Source of the DNA: Dickeya chrysanthemi NCPPB 402
GTDB taxonomy: Bacteria; Pseudomonadota; Gammaproteobacteria; Enterobacterales; Enterobacteriaceae
Assembly (NCBI RefSeq): GCF_000406105.1
Contig: NZ_CM001974.1
Coordinates: 2,529,264-2,559,341 of the forward strand
Length of the DNA stretch: 30,078 nt
Direction: 5' to 3'
Every line of letters starts with the position of its first letter. Position 1 is the stretch's first letter. A model generated the notes under the pieces. It was not told where the DNA came from. It searched no databases and saw only the letters and a list, made by a program, of their open reading frames with translations. Position numbers and translations under genes: made by a program. Below, piece by piece: positions 1 through 7,330 of this stretch.

Positions 1-76
1 GCCCAATACCTTGAAAGCATTGAGAATAGCGTTTAAATAAAACGCGAATTATTTAGGGTATATCTGTTGATCTGTA
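1..76. other. window edge downstream of hecB
   Basis: This is non-coding sequence following the hecB stop codon. No gene can be placed in it. In the Dickeya hec locus the large HecA adhesin gene is the partner of hecB, so it is probably next beyond the window edge, but nothing here proves that. Confidence 0.5.
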
Positions 77-1753
77 TTAAAACGACAGCCCTACCCGATA
101 GCCCACCACCATAGTGTCGGGTTGTAACCATGCCGGGTAGGAAATCGGCCATCCCACGGTTACCTGTTGGCTCAACCAGCGGCTGGCGACGGTCATGCCG
201 ACGGCGCCGCCCCATAATGAGGCCGCCGTCGAGTTATCTTGTTTATGGTTATACAAATGACCGCCATCCACCGCCGCCATGAAGGTGACGTTACCCAGCA
301 CCGGCAACTGCCATGCCTGCCAGTTCAGTTCGTTACGCCAGTACGCGCCACGATTGCCGGAGGTGTACTGCTCGCGGAATCCGCGTATGGAGGATTCCCC
401 GCCCAGCGTCAGTTGTTCGCTGCCGTACAGCGCGCGCGCCGAGTACTGGCCGTACAGGCTGCCGAGGTAGGTGATGCTATCGGTCACCGGGTGATAGTAA
501 CTGGCCGACAGCGTCCATTTATTGAACTCGGCGCGCGGTTCGTCCGCGCTTTTGTCAGTGTCGGTTTCTGAGCCCAACCAGCGCACACCGCGGTTATACG
601 TCGGGTTAAACGTCGCCAGGCCGCCCCACAGTTTCTGACTGTGATTGACGCCCAGCGACACACTGCTCAGTTTGCGGCTGCTGGACGGCAATAACGATCC
701 GTTGAGATAGTTGTTACCGGTTCGCTGGCTAAACGTGCCGGCAATGGCGGTTTTCATCGTGCCGTCGCGGAACACCACGCGGGATAGAGAAAACCGGTGG
801 GTATCGCTGTCGCCGGTGGAATGCCAGGGAAAATCGCGGTTGATAAAGGTATTGCGGTAACGACTTTGGGAATAGTTGTAGCCCAGGTTCCAGTAACCAT
901 ACGGCATGGAGAAACCGGCTTGCAGGCTTTCGGCATCGTGACTGGTGGCAAAGCGGCTGCTATGGCCGGCGCTGATGAACCATTGATCAGCCAGGCCGAA
1001 CACATTGTCCAGCGCCAGGCTGCCGTTGAGCTGCTCTTCGCCGGTGCTTTTCTGGCCGCTGTTATCGAAAGTCAGCCCTCCGCTAAACGGTAAATGCGCT
1101 TCACGCGTCAGATTCACCACCGAATACCCCGGCTGGCTGCCCGGCTGGATCTCGATCGTGACCTGCTGAGACGGCATGCGGTTCATCTGTTCCATGCCCT
1201 GCTCGATATCGCGCAGGTTCAGGATCTCCCCTTCATGTGCCGGGAAGGCCGTCCGGGTCATCCGTTCCGTCTGGTTATTGATGGTGATCTTTTCCAGCCG
1301 GCCTTCCAGGATTTCCAGTTGCAGTACGCCGCCCGATAAATCCTGTTCGCTCAAAAAGGCACGGCTGGTGATATAGCCGCGCTGGATATACCAGTTGCTG
1401 ACGTCGTGCACCAGTTGGTTGATTTGTTCAAGGTTATTGCAACGATTCAGGTAGCCTGCGACCAGCGTCGCCTGGTCGCTCGGGCGCAACAAGGTACTGT
1501 GATTAAAACGGATGTCGCGCAGGGTGAAACAGGGGCCTTGCGGCGCGTTATCCGCTTTCAGCGGCGCCTGCGCGATGTCGTTTAACTGCTGTAACGCTTC
1601 GCGCTGCTGGCGGGATTGTTCAATCACTTCCGACTGGCGTTGCTGGATTTCGCTCCGCTCCGCCGGGTTCAACGATGCGGAAAACGCAGAGGCGGTATAA
1701 CCGATGAGGGAAAGACAGGCGATCAGGCCGGTTTTCCTGCTACTGACGGGCAT
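77..1753 (-). CDS. hecB: TpsB outer-membrane transporter of a two-partner secretion system (HecB/ShlB/FhaC family)
   Basis: Predicted to export a large HecA-type hemagglutinin/adhesin across the outer membrane. The protein is about 558 residues, normal for TpsB. It has a Sec signal peptide ending near ASAFSA, then a Gln/Glu-rich N-terminal helix and a POTRA domain (about residues 75-155, starting near CFTLRDIRF and holding the usual cysteine pair). A long C-terminal beta-barrel follows, with the family motif IRGF (ESSIRGFREQY) and a terminal Phe (GLSF) as expected for a BAM substrate. Neither start has a good ribosome site; ATG 1753 (MPVSSRK) has a weak GGATG upstream, while ATG 1762 would add three residues. 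The symbol rests on its place beside hrpN, where Dickeya carries hecB. It is functionally unrelated to the T3SS, and the partner gene is not in the window. Confidence 0.85.
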   Translation of the reverse strand: MPVSSRKTGLIACLSLIGYTASAFSASLNPAERSEIQQRQSEVIEQSRQQREALQQLNDIAQAPLKADNAPQGPCFTLRDIRFNHSTLLRPSDQATLVAGYLNRCNNLEQINQLVHDVSNWYIQRGYITSRAFLSEQDLSGGVLQLEILEGRLEKITINNQTERMTRTAFPAHEGEILNLRDIEQGMEQMNRMPSQQVTIEIQPGSQPGYSVVNLTREAHLPFSGGLTFDNSGQKSTGEEQLNGSLALDNVFGLADQWFISAGHSSRFATSHDAESLQAGFSMPYGYWNLGYNYSQSRYRNTFINRDFPWHSTGDSDTHRFSLSRVVFRDGTMKTAIAGTFSQRTGNNYLNGSLLPSSSRKLSSVSLGVNHSQKLWGGLATFNPTYNRGVRWLGSETDTDKSADEPRAEFNKWTLSASYYHPVTDSITYLGSLYGQYSARALYGSEQLTLGGESSIRGFREQYTSGNRGAYWRNELNWQAWQLPVLGNVTFMAAVDGGHLYNHKQDNSTAASLWGGAVGMTVASRWLSQQVTVGWPISYPAWLQPDTMVVGYRVGLSF

Positions 1754-2082
1754 TATGCACATCCATGTAATAGAAACAGAAGGTAAAAATTGCTGAGATA
1801 ATAATGCGCAAACCTGTCAAAAACAATACAAATACTTACAATTGAATTGACATTAAATGACATTAATAAATCAATAACCAATTGATTTAAAATAAATTAC
1901 CTTTTATTTATGACAATAAGATCTAAAAAGAACGCATAACATAACGTGAAATAACCATCAGAGATGTAACGGAAAGGGGAACCGGATTTTCATCGAATGT
2001 AACAGCCGTTTACTTCTCATCTCTTTCGTCTGTGAGATATCTCGCTGCAGAACCGATCAGGTCGCCCAGATGGAGAAAGATG
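1754..2082. other. AT-rich divergent intergenic region, hecB / cupin gene
   Basis: About 330 bases between two divergently transcribed genes. Roughly 1795-1925 is strikingly AT-rich compared with its surroundings, as in H-NS-type silenced promoters (inference). It holds a 9-bp direct repeat TGACATTAA at 1848-1856 and 1858-1866, and an 8-bp inverted repeat at 1867-1889. No gene is seen. A GGAACC at 1978-1983 lacks the second half of an hrp box. Confidence 0.6.
1867..1889. promoter_or_regulatory. 8-bp inverted repeat, candidate operator
   Basis: TAAATCAA (1867-1874) and TTGATTTA (1882-1889) form a perfect inverted repeat with a 7-bp spacer, in the AT-rich region between hecB and the cupin gene. 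The size and symmetry fit a dimeric repressor site. Binding by any particular regulator is not shown, and AT-rich DNA produces such repeats by chance fairly often. Confidence 0.35.
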
Positions 2083-2478
2083 ATGACGAACCAACTCAAG
2101 ATTGTCAGGCCGGAACACCCCACGGATACCACGCAAAAACTGCCCTATTTTGTCGGTATCTCCCGCGATACGGTAGGTGCAAGACAGCTTTCTATGAATA
2201 TTGTGGTGATCCCGGCCGGCGCACAGGCGGAACCGCATTACCATGTTGATTACGAAACCGCAATCTATCTGCTAAAGGGGCGGATAGAAACACGTTACGG
2301 CACAGATTTATCGCAGACGTGTCTCCATCTGGCCGGCGAGTTTCTCTATATTCCACCCGGCGTTCCCCATCAGCCGCGCAATCTGAGCGACGAGGAAGAT
2401 GCCATCGCGATTGTGGCGCGTAACGACGCGAATGAACGGGAAAATGTGCGTTTGTACCAGATCGATGACGATGATTAA
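2083..2478 (+). CDS. small single-domain cupin protein
   Basis: Predicted 131-residue cupin. The metal-binding cupin motif 1 is visible as EPHYHVDYETAIYLLKG (His-x-His, then Glu), and motif 2 as GEFLYIPPGVPHQP (Pro-Gly and the last His ligand). The enzyme activity, if any, is unknown; the family covers dioxygenases, isomerases and sugar-binding proteins. The start at ATG 2083 is preferred because GGAG at 2072-2075 is 7 bases upstream; the adjacent ATG 2080 is possible. The C-terminus is acidic (DDDD). It is transcribed away from hecB and converges on hrpN, with which it shares a terminator. Nothing links it to secretion. Confidence 0.75.
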   Translation: MTNQLKIVRPEHPTDTTQKLPYFVGISRDTVGARQLSMNIVVIPAGAQAEPHYHVDYETAIYLLKGRIETRYGTDLSQTCLHLAGEFLYIPPGVPHQPRNLSDEEDAIAIVARNDANERENVRLYQIDDDD

Positions 2479-2512
2479 CCGGTCCAGGTAACCGCATAAA
2501 CCGCATAATAAG

Positions 2513-2542
2513 AAAAGAGACAGGCTTCCCCGTCTCTTTTTT
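2513..2542. terminator. bidirectional intrinsic terminator, cupin gene / hrpN
   Basis: AAAAGAGAC (2513-2521) pairs with GTCTCTTTT (2532-2540) around a 10-base loop. A T-run follows on the plus strand (to 2542) and another on the minus strand, so it can end both the cupin transcript and the hrpN transcript. Confidence 0.85.
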
Positions 2543-2573
2543 CGTTTCCGCTTTATCAGGCCAGCACAGATTA

Positions 2574-3596
2574 TCAGGCGTTGGCCAGCTTACCCAGCGA
2601 CATGTTGGCTATTTTATCGCCGACGACAGCCGCATCGATACCCAGCGATGCACCGCCCGCGCCACGCAGGTTCAGGTTGGTATTGCCGGTATCACCCGCC
2701 ACCGCGCTTTTGATCATACCCATCGCCTGACGGAATTTGTCCATGCTGGCGCCGGTCATACCGTCATCATCCGGTTTACTCAGCGCTTTAGCCCAGGATT
2801 TGTCGTCCGTCTTCGGCGAACTCCAGCCATCTTTCTGGTATTCCGGTTTACCGAATATTTCCGGATACTGATCCATAAACTGGCCGATCTCTTTCGCCAT
2901 GCCGCGATCTTCTTTATCTACAAAGTGGCGGTTGTTACCGTCTACGTGGGTGCTGACGTTACTCAACGCACTCAGCGCAGCATTCTGCCCCACGCCCATG
3001 CCGATGGCATTACCCAACTGGTTGAATGCACCCGCGCCGCTCAGGCCCTGCAAGCCGCCTGCCCCCAGAGAAGGCTGAGAGAAGCCACTCATCGACTGGC
3101 CGAGACCGTTGCCGAGAATGGACGACAGTGCGTTGTTCACACCGCTGCCGAACGCATTCATATTACCCTGGGTCATCTGGCTGGCGTTCAGCATTGAATT
3201 AGCCAGTTGGTTGCTCTGGTTAGTCAGCTTGGTCACGGTGTCATGACCCAGCAGATCGTCCAGCGCTTTATCAAACATTTTTGACAACGCATCGCCGCCG
3301 GATTTCGGTACGGATAGCAGGTTGCTCGCACCCTGCGCGCCATTGCCGAAAGACTGGCCCAGTTGATTGCTCATCCCCAGCCCCTTCGAGCTGGCGCCCA
3401 GCCCCTGCGCCAGCGCGCCGCCAAACATCATCGAAGTCAGCGCGGAGGTCAACTTATCGATGGTGCTGCTCAGTTTATCCACGCTGGAACCCAGCGATGA
3501 AGCCGCGGAATTCAGTCCTTTCAGTCCCTGAGCACCCAGCCCCAGACCGGAGACGCCCAAATCACCGCCGATGTGCGCTTTGATCGTAATTTGCAT
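2574..3596 (-). CDS. hrpN: harpin HrpN, T3SS-secreted elicitor
   Basis: Harpin secreted by the Hrp T3SS to the plant apoplast; known in Erwinia and Dickeya as a heat-stable elicitor of the hypersensitive response and a helper of effector translocation. The 340 residues match the length I recall for E. chrysanthemi HrpN. The protein is Gly-, Ser-, Asn-, Leu- and Ala-rich, has no cysteine, and has a hydrophilic, charged segment around residues 215-285 ([14 protein letters not shown], then KPEYQKDGW). The gene is monocistronic: it has its own hrp box about 100 bases upstream and an intrinsic terminator downstream. The start ATG 3596 is followed by the typical [13 protein letters not shown]-terminus, which probably carries the secretion signal. 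Confidence 0.97.
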
Positions 3597-3693
3597 AATT
3601 TCGTTTCCTCATTCATGTCAGGTGTTCGCAAAAGTATCTGCAACGGATGCCCACGCCGATCCCGATGTAGGCATCATGATGGATACTTGTTAC

Positions 3694-3721
3694 TGAGTGA
3701 CGCCGACGGTGAAACGGTTCC
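3694..3721 (-). promoter_or_regulatory. hrp box (HrpL promoter) of hrpN
   Basis: On the minus strand it reads GGAACC, 15 bases, TCACTCA. This is one mismatch (first C to T) from the HrpL consensus GGAACC-N15/16-CCACNNA. It lies about 98 bases before the hrpN ATG. The GGAACC half sits in the loop of a 7-bp inverted repeat (3706-3712 with 3722-3728). Confidence 0.88.
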
Positions 3722-3756
3722 TCACCGTTACCGTTTTGCAATAAAAAAAGCCGCCT

Positions 3757-4167
3757 TTATCTTAATGATCGGGCGCGTCCGTTCCCTGTCTGCGGACGCG
3801 CCGTCGGTGCTATGGATAGCGACGGCAACGTCATTCCCGCCAGTTCAAACAAACGTTCGATCACCTGCGGATAACTGCCGGGATCCGACGGCAGCGGCCA
3901 CCAGAGGATCAATACATCGCTGCCGTTCAGGCACAGATGGCAGCCATCGCACTCTGCCGCCTGCTGATAACGACGAGCGAGCAGGCTGCGCAACATGCCG
4001 GGATATTGCTGCCCCGGCTGAATCTGCATCATGAGTTCACGCCCGGTGTCCCCAAACTGAAATACCAGATCGACGCCGGATTGCGGCGACCAGCGCGCCG
4101 CCTGATGCCGGTTCATCGCGGCCATAAACGCCGTAACGGTGTCGAATACCGTGATGCTGTCGGTCAT
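3757..4167 (-). CDS. hrpV: HrpV, negative regulator of hrp expression
   Basis: In P. syringae HrpV binds HrpS and blocks sigma-54-dependent hrpL transcription, giving negative feedback; the same role is inferred here. The protein is 136 residues. The start ATG 4167 overlaps the hrpT stop as ATGA, so the two genes should be translationally coupled. A longer reading frame to 4275 exists but would overlap most of hrpT. The basic C-terminal tail (ARPQTGNGRARSLR) looks like an extension past the conserved core. It is the last gene of the hrpF operon. After the stop there is a T-run (near 3743-3749) with only a weak stem before it, so termination there is uncertain. Confidence 0.85.
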   Translation of the reverse strand: MTDSITVFDTVTAFMAAMNRHQAARWSPQSGVDLVFQFGDTGRELMMQIQPGQQYPGMLRSLLARRYQQAAECDGCHLCLNGSDVLILWWPLPSDPGSYPQVIERLFELAGMTLPSLSIAPTARPQTGNGRARSLR

Positions 4168-4349
4168 AGCACGTTCACCCGGGTAAAATCGGCCGCACCG
4201 GGGCGCATGTCCGTCTGCCACCAGATCACCATCTGCCGACTGTCGGGATCCGGACGGCAACTCACCGATACACAAGCGCCGGGTGGCGTGCGGGCAGCGC
4301 AGGCGCTGAGCAACATGCCGAAAAACAGCAGTAAAGTTTTATAACGCAT
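4164..4349 (-). CDS. hrpT: HrpT, small T3SS lipoprotein
   Basis: Predicted 61-residue lipoprotein with a short hydrophobic signal sequence (MRYKTLLLFFGMLL) and a clear lipobox LSAC (Cys17). The family is thought to help the HrcC secretin reach or assemble in the outer membrane, as pilotins do. It follows hrcC after 34 bases and overlaps hrpV by 4 bases. AGGGAG lies 7 bases before the ATG. The mature part is very short (about 45 residues), normal for HrpT. Confidence 0.88.
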   Translation of the reverse strand: MRYKTLLLFFGMLLSACAARTPPGACVSVSCRPDPDSRQMVIWWQTDMRPGAADFTRVNVL

Positions 4350-4383
4350 GGCTTTTCTCCCTAAAGGCTATGGGTGTGAATCG

Positions 4384-6459
4384 TCAGGGTTTGATTAAGG
4401 ACGCGCGAGACGGTTGCGCGTTTTTAGCCGGCAACAGCGCCAGATACACCTCGGTGGATTCACCGGGCGCCAGCGTCGTCTTAGGCCAGGCGGCGACCGC
4501 CAGCGTACGGCTGTTGGCACAGCTGGCTTCGTCAAAGCGCAGGGGCTGAGTACCGGTGTTTTTCACCACCCCGACCGTCAGGCTGAGAGACAAATTGCTG
4601 TACCACTGGTAGCGATTACTCTGATAACTCATTGATGGCGATGTGCGACAAATCTCCGACAATTTCGGCCCGCTGCCGTCAATGGTGAAACCGGCCGGCG
4701 TCTGGCCGCTGGCCAGATCGCGCAGGGCATTTTCTACCGTGCCGAACAGATCGGTTTTGCTGTTGCGCTGGGCCACTCGCCCCATGGCGTCATTCAGTTG
4801 ACGACGGTTATCCGCCGAGACAAACCGGGTGGGATCGTTCTGATCGCCAATTAAGTGCGGCGTGAGAATAAATAACCGTTCACGGCGGGAGACTTCATGC
4901 TGGCGTGAGGTGAACAGTTTGCCGATCCAGGGGATGTCGCCGAGCAACGGCACACGCTTATCGCGATCACCGCTCTCTTCGACGTGAAATCCCCCCAACA
5001 CCAACGCCCGGTTCTCGCCAATCAGCGCCTGCGTACTGACCGTACCGCGTTTCACACCGGACGCGGTGCCTTCGGTATTGGTTTCCACCTGACCGTCTTC
5101 AATGTCGATCACCAGTTGGATGCTGCTCGTGCTGCCGTGGCCGACGACCCGCGGCGTCACCTGCAGGCTGGTGCCGGCGGTCACCGGCTGCACATTCGCC
5201 ACACGCTCGCCGGTGGCGGTAATAAAAGCGGTACGGCTAAAATCGATCACCGCGGGCTGGTTTTCCAGCGTCAGTACCGACGGGTTGGCGACAATGGATG
5301 CGGTGCCCTCGCCTTCCAGCGCCTGGATATCAGCGGAAAAACGTTTGAAATCGCTGACAAACAGCGTACTGGAACCTGACATCATGTTGGCACCGCCGGT
5401 AACGGCACCCAGTTTCCCTTGCCAGTTGGCTTCCAGCCTGGAGAGCGCCGTGCGGTCCACATCCAGAATGATCGCATCGATGTTGACCAGATTTTGCGGC
5501 ACGTCGATCTTGTCGATCAGTTGCTGGTATTCATCCCGACGCTTTTCATCGTCGCGCACCAACAGTGCGTTGTTGCGCACATCCGCCGATACCCTGCCGT
5601 TAAGCTGATCTTTTTTACGGGACGCCGAAGCAGCGGCGCCGCTGTTACGGCTCGCCAACCGGGCCAACATGGAGCGGGCGTTCATTTCAATCGACTTACT
5701 GGCATCCAGCCCACCGCCCGCGCCGTCGGCCGTCGCCATTCCGCCGTCGCTGCCGATACCGCTGCCCGCGCCGGCGGCACCGGCGGGCGTGTTGCGGTTG
5801 CCATCCATTAATTCATTCAGAATGGTCGCCACGCCAGGGATCACCAGGCGTTGATCGCGATACTGGATAGTGCGATCCGATACCGAGGCGTAACGCAGCG
5901 GAAAGATCATCACCTTGCGACGATCTTCTTTGGTTTCACGCTGCTGACTGAAATTACGGATCAAATTGATGTATTCGGTCGGGCCGGTGACCAGCACCAC
6001 GCCTTCTTCCGGCAGTTCCCCCCAGCCGAAGCGGGAATCCAGCAAACCGATGCCGGTCAATGCCTGTTTCATGTCCGGCGCGGCGTCTTGCGATACCTCG
6101 ATACGTACCGAGGTCTGTTCATCCTGCGGACTGACGTATAACACGTTGTTGTAGACGAACCACTGAAAACGGTGCTCCAGCGCTAACCTATCGAGAAACG
6201 CAACGGCGTTGTCGGCGCGGATTTTTGCCTCGATATTGACGTCTTCAATGTTGCCCAGCACCAGATCGACGCCATGACCATTGGCGAAATCCTGCAGCAC
6301 CGCCGATAGCGGCGTCTGTTCGGCGGAATAGGCATAGGCACCCTTGCTCCAGTCAGGCGGCGTCGCCGCATGGGCGCCAGGCAACATCCCCATCAGCACC
6401 AGCGACCAGCAAAACAGGCGGTAAAGGTTAAACAATAGTGCATACAGCGCGTTACGCAT
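4384..6459 (-). CDS. hrcC: HrcC (SctC), outer-membrane secretin of the T3SS
   Basis: Forms the outer-membrane ring through which the Hrp pilus emerges. The protein is 691 residues from ATG 6459. It has a signal peptide (MRNALYALLF to AHA, about 31 residues), N0/N1-type domains (for example LSAVLQDFANGHGVDLVLGN), a Gly/Ala-rich linker (GAGSGIGSDGG), and a C-terminal secretin domain with the signature VPLLGDIPWIGKLF and a VSRRERLFILTPHLI strand. An extra C-terminal part (after ICRTSPS) is typical of Hrp1 secretins. The start is supported by AAGGAG six bases upstream and by the signal peptide. The frame is open upstream through hrpG with no stop codon (see findings). Confidence 0.95.
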   Translation of the reverse strand: MRNALYALLFNLYRLFCWSLVLMGMLPGAHAATPPDWSKGAYAYSAEQTPLSAVLQDFANGHGVDLVLGNIEDVNIEAKIRADNAVAFLDRLALEHRFQWFVYNNVLYVSPQDEQTSVRIEVSQDAAPDMKQALTGIGLLDSRFGWGELPEEGVVLVTGPTEYINLIRNFSQQRETKEDRRKVMIFPLRYASVSDRTIQYRDQRLVIPGVATILNELMDGNRNTPAGAAGAGSGIGSDGGMATADGAGGGLDASKSIEMNARSMLARLASRNSGAAASASRKKDQLNGRVSADVRNNALLVRDDEKRRDEYQQLIDKIDVPQNLVNIDAIILDVDRTALSRLEANWQGKLGAVTGGANMMSGSSTLFVSDFKRFSADIQALEGEGTASIVANPSVLTLENQPAVIDFSRTAFITATGERVANVQPVTAGTSLQVTPRVVGHGSTSSIQLVIDIEDGQVETNTEGTASGVKRGTVSTQALIGENRALVLGGFHVEESGDRDKRVPLLGDIPWIGKLFTSRQHEVSRRERLFILTPHLIGDQNDPTRFVSADNRRQLNDAMGRVAQRNSKTDLFGTVENALRDLASGQTPAGFTIDGSGPKLSEICRTSPSMSYQSNRYQWYSNLSLSLTVGVVKNTGTQPLRFDEASCANSRTLAVAAWPKTTLAPGESTEVYLALLPAKNAQPSRASLIKP

Positions 6460-6885
6460 GCTGATCTCCTTGCAAAAAGCCAGTGTTTTCAGATTCAGCG
6501 GCGGCGGCGATGCCGGTCTGGCACGTTGCGCCAGCAGGCTTTGCCAGACATCTCTCTGATTAACCAGCACTTCCAGTGAACGACACAACCGGATTGGGTC
6601 ATCCGGCTCGCGTCGCATCAGTAACCACAATTGCTCGTCGTTGGCGGACCAACAGAGGGTCGCGGCGTCCATACCCAGTCGCAGCACGGCGGCGAATGAA
6701 TACCGCAGCGCCTTTTGCAACAGCCGGTCATCCACCGTGGCCGGCAGTGCCACGACGGCGGAACATCCCACGCCGTCGTGATAACGCGTCAGCATCACCG
6801 GGCCGTCGTCAATATGTAGCGTCAGTTGACCCGCCACGCTATTGAGCCAGTGCTCAATCACGCCGGGTAACTCAGTTGAAGTCAT
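6460..6885 (-). CDS. hrpG: HrpG, T3SS regulator/chaperone-like protein; no stop codon before hrcC
   Basis: In P. syringae HrpG binds HrpV and relieves its repression of HrpS. Here the protein starts at ATG 6885 (MTSTELPGVIEHWLNSV), with AAGG 8 bases upstream, and overlaps the 3' end of hrpF by 14 bases. About 142 codons can be assigned before the hrcC ATG at 6459. The frame has no stop: it continues through the hrcC ribosome site straight into hrcC, so one 833-codon frame spans both genes. In the +1 frame two TGA codons lie at about 6488-6498, just after a CCG-rich run, so a one-base change there would end HrpG near residue 129-131. The small acidic N-terminal part resembles HrpG; assignment also rests on gene order. 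Confidence 0.75.
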
Positions 6886-7099
6886 TGATGATGGCCTTCG
6901 CCAAGCCATGCTTGACGCTCAGCATCTGCCCGGCAGCCCAGTTGGCATTGGAATAGTCCATACTGGCTTCATAAAACGCATAGCTATCCGCCATGCTAAC
7001 CTCCCCTTCCGAGAGAGATTGCGCCATCTCGTCGAGCCGGGATTGAGCATCGACAAATGCGCCGTCCAGCCGACGCTGAATAGGTGAAGATGAAGACAT
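6872..7099 (-). CDS. hrpF: HrpF, small Hrp pilus-assembly protein
   Basis: Small 75-residue, mostly helical hydrophilic protein (MSSSSPIQRRLDGAFVDAQ). Its size and place before hrpG and hrcC match HrpF of Erwinia and P. syringae, which is needed for pilus assembly and is proposed to bind the HrpA pilin. It is the first gene of a minus-strand operon with its own perfect hrp box 63 bases upstream and GGGAG before the ATG. In most Hrp1 clusters hrpF directly follows hrpE; here more than 4 kb separate them. Confidence 0.85.
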   Translation of the reverse strand: MSSSSPIQRRLDGAFVDAQSRLDEMAQSLSEGEVSMADSYAFYEASMDYSNANWAAGQMLSVKHGLAKAIINDFN

Positions 7100-7161
7100 G
7101 GTTGCGTACTCCCGTTAGTTGAACTGGTCTGTTTGTTGAACAGATGTGGTTGGCCTGCAGT

Positions 7162-7189
7162 TGTGTGGCCGGGGAGTGGCGGCGGTTCC
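7162..7189 (-). promoter_or_regulatory. hrp box (HrpL promoter) of hrpF operon
   Basis: On the minus strand it reads GGAACC, 15 bases, CCACACA: a full match to the consensus, ending 63 bases before the hrpF ATG. It would drive hrpF-hrpG-hrcC-hrpT-hrpV independently of the hrpA operon. Confidence 0.92.
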
Positions 7190-7263
7190 ATTGGGAATGA
7201 AAGATGTGTACAAGGCGGTGAGAAGCAGTGCGCGCGGGTATTGGTGCGAGGTAAACAAACCAA

Positions 7264-7299
7264 GTAAAAACAGGCCGCACCTGATGGCGACGGCCTGTT
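7264..7299 (-). terminator. intrinsic terminator of the lipase-like gene
   Basis: On the minus strand AACAGGCCG (7299-7291) pairs perfectly with CGGCCTGTT (7277-7269) around a 13-base loop and runs into a T-run (7270-7266). It lies 31 bases after the stop of the lipase-like gene and insulates the hrpF promoter from it. Confidence 0.9.
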
Positions 7300-7330
7300 A
7301 CGCTAATCTGAAGTAACCTGGTAAGACGCG

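Noticed and set aside
1978..1983. GGAACC upstream of the cupin gene as a hrp box
   Set aside because: Neither 15 nor 16 bases downstream is there a CCACNNA-like element (GTAACAG, TAACAGC), so it is only a half match.
3743..3777. Intrinsic terminator after hrpV
   Set aside because: A seven-T run is present on the minus strand, but the only stem before it is about 4 bp with a long loop; too weak to call.
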